Assembly (NCBI GenBank): GCA_914767715.1
Contig: OU612068.1
Span: 9,672,001-9,736,000 of the forward strand
Direction of reading: 5' to 3'
DNA from: Membranipora membranacea
Taxonomy: Eukaryota > Bryozoa > Gymnolaemata > Cheilostomatida > Membraniporidae
DNA: 64,000 nucleotides
This document shows positions 63,201 through 64,000 of this stretch, one piece after another; position 1 is the first letter of the stretch, and each line of letters starts with the position of its first letter. The notes under the pieces were generated by a model. The model was not told the DNA's origin, made no database searches, and worked only from the letters and a program-made list of their open reading frames with translations. The position numbers and the translations under genes are program-made.

Positions 63201-64000
63201 CAGAAAAAGCCCCAATATCCATTCTTGGCCTTTATCGCTTGAACTGTATCATTATTCATCTAGCCCATGACCTTCAGCGCATCCAGTGTGCTTGAAAGTA
63301 ACAATATTATTTTCAGACATTTTATTAGTGTTGTGGTGGAGCTGCCATGTTCTGGTGTTGCTTGTCTAAACCAGTGCGTCCCATCAATACCGTGATGTTA
63401 TGTTAATGGTTAAGTGCATCTATTCTTTATTTCAGTTGTAATAATTCCCGATTCATTCAATTCGAATTATAGGCCATGGTTGCTAAATCAGGGAAATAAC
63501 TCATGAATCCAGGACCTTAAAGCGATTGTGAAGGAATCAGGTTTTTGGTATCATTCTATAGTTCTCAGTTTAATTAAGAAAACTGCTATAAGGTTCATTA
63601 ACCCAGTTTCAACTCATTTTCACTCAAATTTGAGATGTGAAGGTACTAAAAAGTTATTATTTTAATGATAGATTTTACAAAATAGTACCTTTTTAATTAC
63701 TTCCAATATCAACGTTGAGTGAAAATCATATGAAACTGGGCCACTTGCTGTTAATAAACCTTGAAGTAGTTTTCTAAATCAGACTGAGAACTCTAGAATG
63801 ATACCAAAAACCCGATTCCTTCACAATCGCTTTAAGATAGTATGTGTGTGGCACTCTAATTACTGGCCTACCACTGGGCTACCAAGGGGCTTCAAGGGTT
63901 ACCACAGATCCCCTGTTTACATTACCTTGGGGGTTCCAGGCAGAAGCTGCTCCAATACTGGCATCCTTTTTCATAGCTTGTAGAGCGTGACCCATGTACC
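54259..64000 (-). CDS. Unrecognised multi-exon protein, C-terminal part only
   Basis: Six joined coding exons on the minus strand: beyond 64000 to 63926, 60814-60682, 57465-57310, 56367-56194, 54912-54781, 54364-54259. All junctions are GT-AG and keep one frame to a TGA at 54259, giving about 258 residues. It begins YMGHALQAMKKDASIGAAS. Later stretches include FLIPKTFYDSEIKDKEATCC, a region with QWFTKG and KYIVPEISRAGYF, LNMEEVVNFDQFVIDSL, KKVIGVVYNQAKEDDF, YSCFGLMYMEGINPYGLYNG and SQFYKSTVQSIQPSPYVLSF. I see no membrane helix, zinc motif or repeat, and I cannot name a family. The frame-consistent exon series argues strongly that it is a real gene. Its introns (up to 3.2 kb) hold five or more inverted-repeat elements. 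Confidence 0.75.
55202..55694. mobile_element. Fold-back element, 493 bp, long imperfect arms
   Basis: Left end TTAAAGTGTTTAGGAAAGCA and right end, reverse complemented, TTAAAGCGTTTAGGAAAGCA. Matching continues inward through AACAACCACTG, then AAACCCAGGGT, GGGTCTAGAGTATGTTATCT and CCCCTGTAACAG. The arms are about 170 bp with indels. Non-coding, in the intron between exons 56194-56367 and 54781-54912. Confidence 0.8.
57508..57650. mobile_element. Small MITE 43 bp upstream of an exon of the right-edge gene
   Basis: Arms AGGCAAAAGC, GACATG(G/T)GCAGTGGAAAG and AAAATT are inverted at each end with few mismatches; total 143 bp. Immediately beyond its distal end lies a partial copy of the start of the neighbouring exon (57651-57680). 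Confidence 0.7.
59114..59133. repeat. (AC)10 microsatellite
   Basis: Ten uninterrupted AC units inside the 2.2 kb inverted-repeat element. Confidence 0.9.
59672..59975. mobile_element. MITE nested in the right arm of the 2.2 kb element
   Basis: Left TTAAAAGCATCGTTTACTAT, then AAAAGTGATTACGATGGCAA, is mirrored at the right end with three or so mismatches, giving arms of about 42 bp in a 304-bp non-coding element. The flanking host arm resumes on both sides, which dates this insertion after the host element. Confidence 0.8.
60894..60973. repeat. Fold-back with strong hairpin core
   Basis: CTTTTTAGTTTGTTTATATA is followed, after a six-base centre, by TATATAAACAAACTAAAAAA. Shorter outer matches (GAGGT / ACCTC) extend the pairing to about 80 bp. 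Small MITE or simple palindrome. Confidence 0.75.
61211..61250. repeat. Perfect 20-bp tandem duplication
   Basis: ATAACAATATAAGAATTGTA occurs twice back to back, followed by a further partial match. A+T-rich intronic DNA. Confidence 0.9.
63516..63836. mobile_element. Fold-back MITE, 321 bp, near the right edge
   Basis: The left end CTTAAAGCGATTGTGAAGGA is repeated exactly inverted at the right end. The arms run about 110 bp, through TTTTTGGTATCATTCTA, GTTCTCAGT, GAAAACT and ACCCAGTTTCA-like blocks, to TTTTCACTCAA. Non-coding; 90 bases from the exon at 63926. Confidence 0.85.

Noticed and set aside
1-64000. CRISPR arrays, bacterial operons, rRNA or tRNA genes
   Set aside because: None seen; the intron-exon structure throughout is animal.

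Overview
This is a 64 kb piece of an animal nuclear genome. The evidence is intron-rich genes (I placed 58 introns, all GT-AG), A+T-rich non-coding DNA, and animal-type proteins: a bHLH-PAS ARNT, the GATOR2 subunit MIOS, a RING/B-box/NHL protein and a SEA/EGF transmembrane mucin. Compact genes with many small inverted-repeat elements suggest an early-branching invertebrate, possibly a sponge. That taxon is inference only; I saw no lineage-diagnostic marker.

Layout. (1) 1-4289, minus: a TRIM-NHL-type gene running off the left edge. (2) 4290-9017: intergenic DNA with three inverted-repeat elements, two of them with apparent target-site duplications. (3) 9018-17507, minus: a complete ARNT gene in 13 coding exons (576 aa). 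(4) 17508-21389: a divergent-promoter interval holding a 5'-truncated, frameshifted non-LTR retrotransposon (about 18535-19878, minus). (5) 21390-35078, plus: a complete MIOS gene in 20 coding exons (881 aa). Its last intron carries an antisense U2 snRNA-like 5' end. (6) 36406-52813, plus: a 1290-residue transmembrane mucin in 17 coding exons. (7) 54259-64000, minus: the last six visible exons of a multi-exon gene I do not recognise, running off the right edge, with introns loaded with fold-back elements.

The neighbours do not form a pathway. MIOS acts in amino-acid sensing upstream of TORC1. ARNT is the shared partner of hypoxia/xenobiotic PAS factors. The TRIM-like protein is a probable ubiquitin ligase. 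The mucin is a cell-surface protein. Exon boundaries were read by eye, but the summed coding lengths of ARNT (1731), MIOS (2646) and mucin (3873) all divide by three and every junction keeps frame, which supports the models strongly.

The most interesting items are the mucin (its ectodomain is built almost wholly of phase 1-1 exon modules, with a three-fold repeat of about 680 bp), the U2-like fragment lacking the branch-point-pairing sequence, a 2.2 kb inverted-repeat element whose right arm is split by a second element, and the unidentified gene at the right edge.
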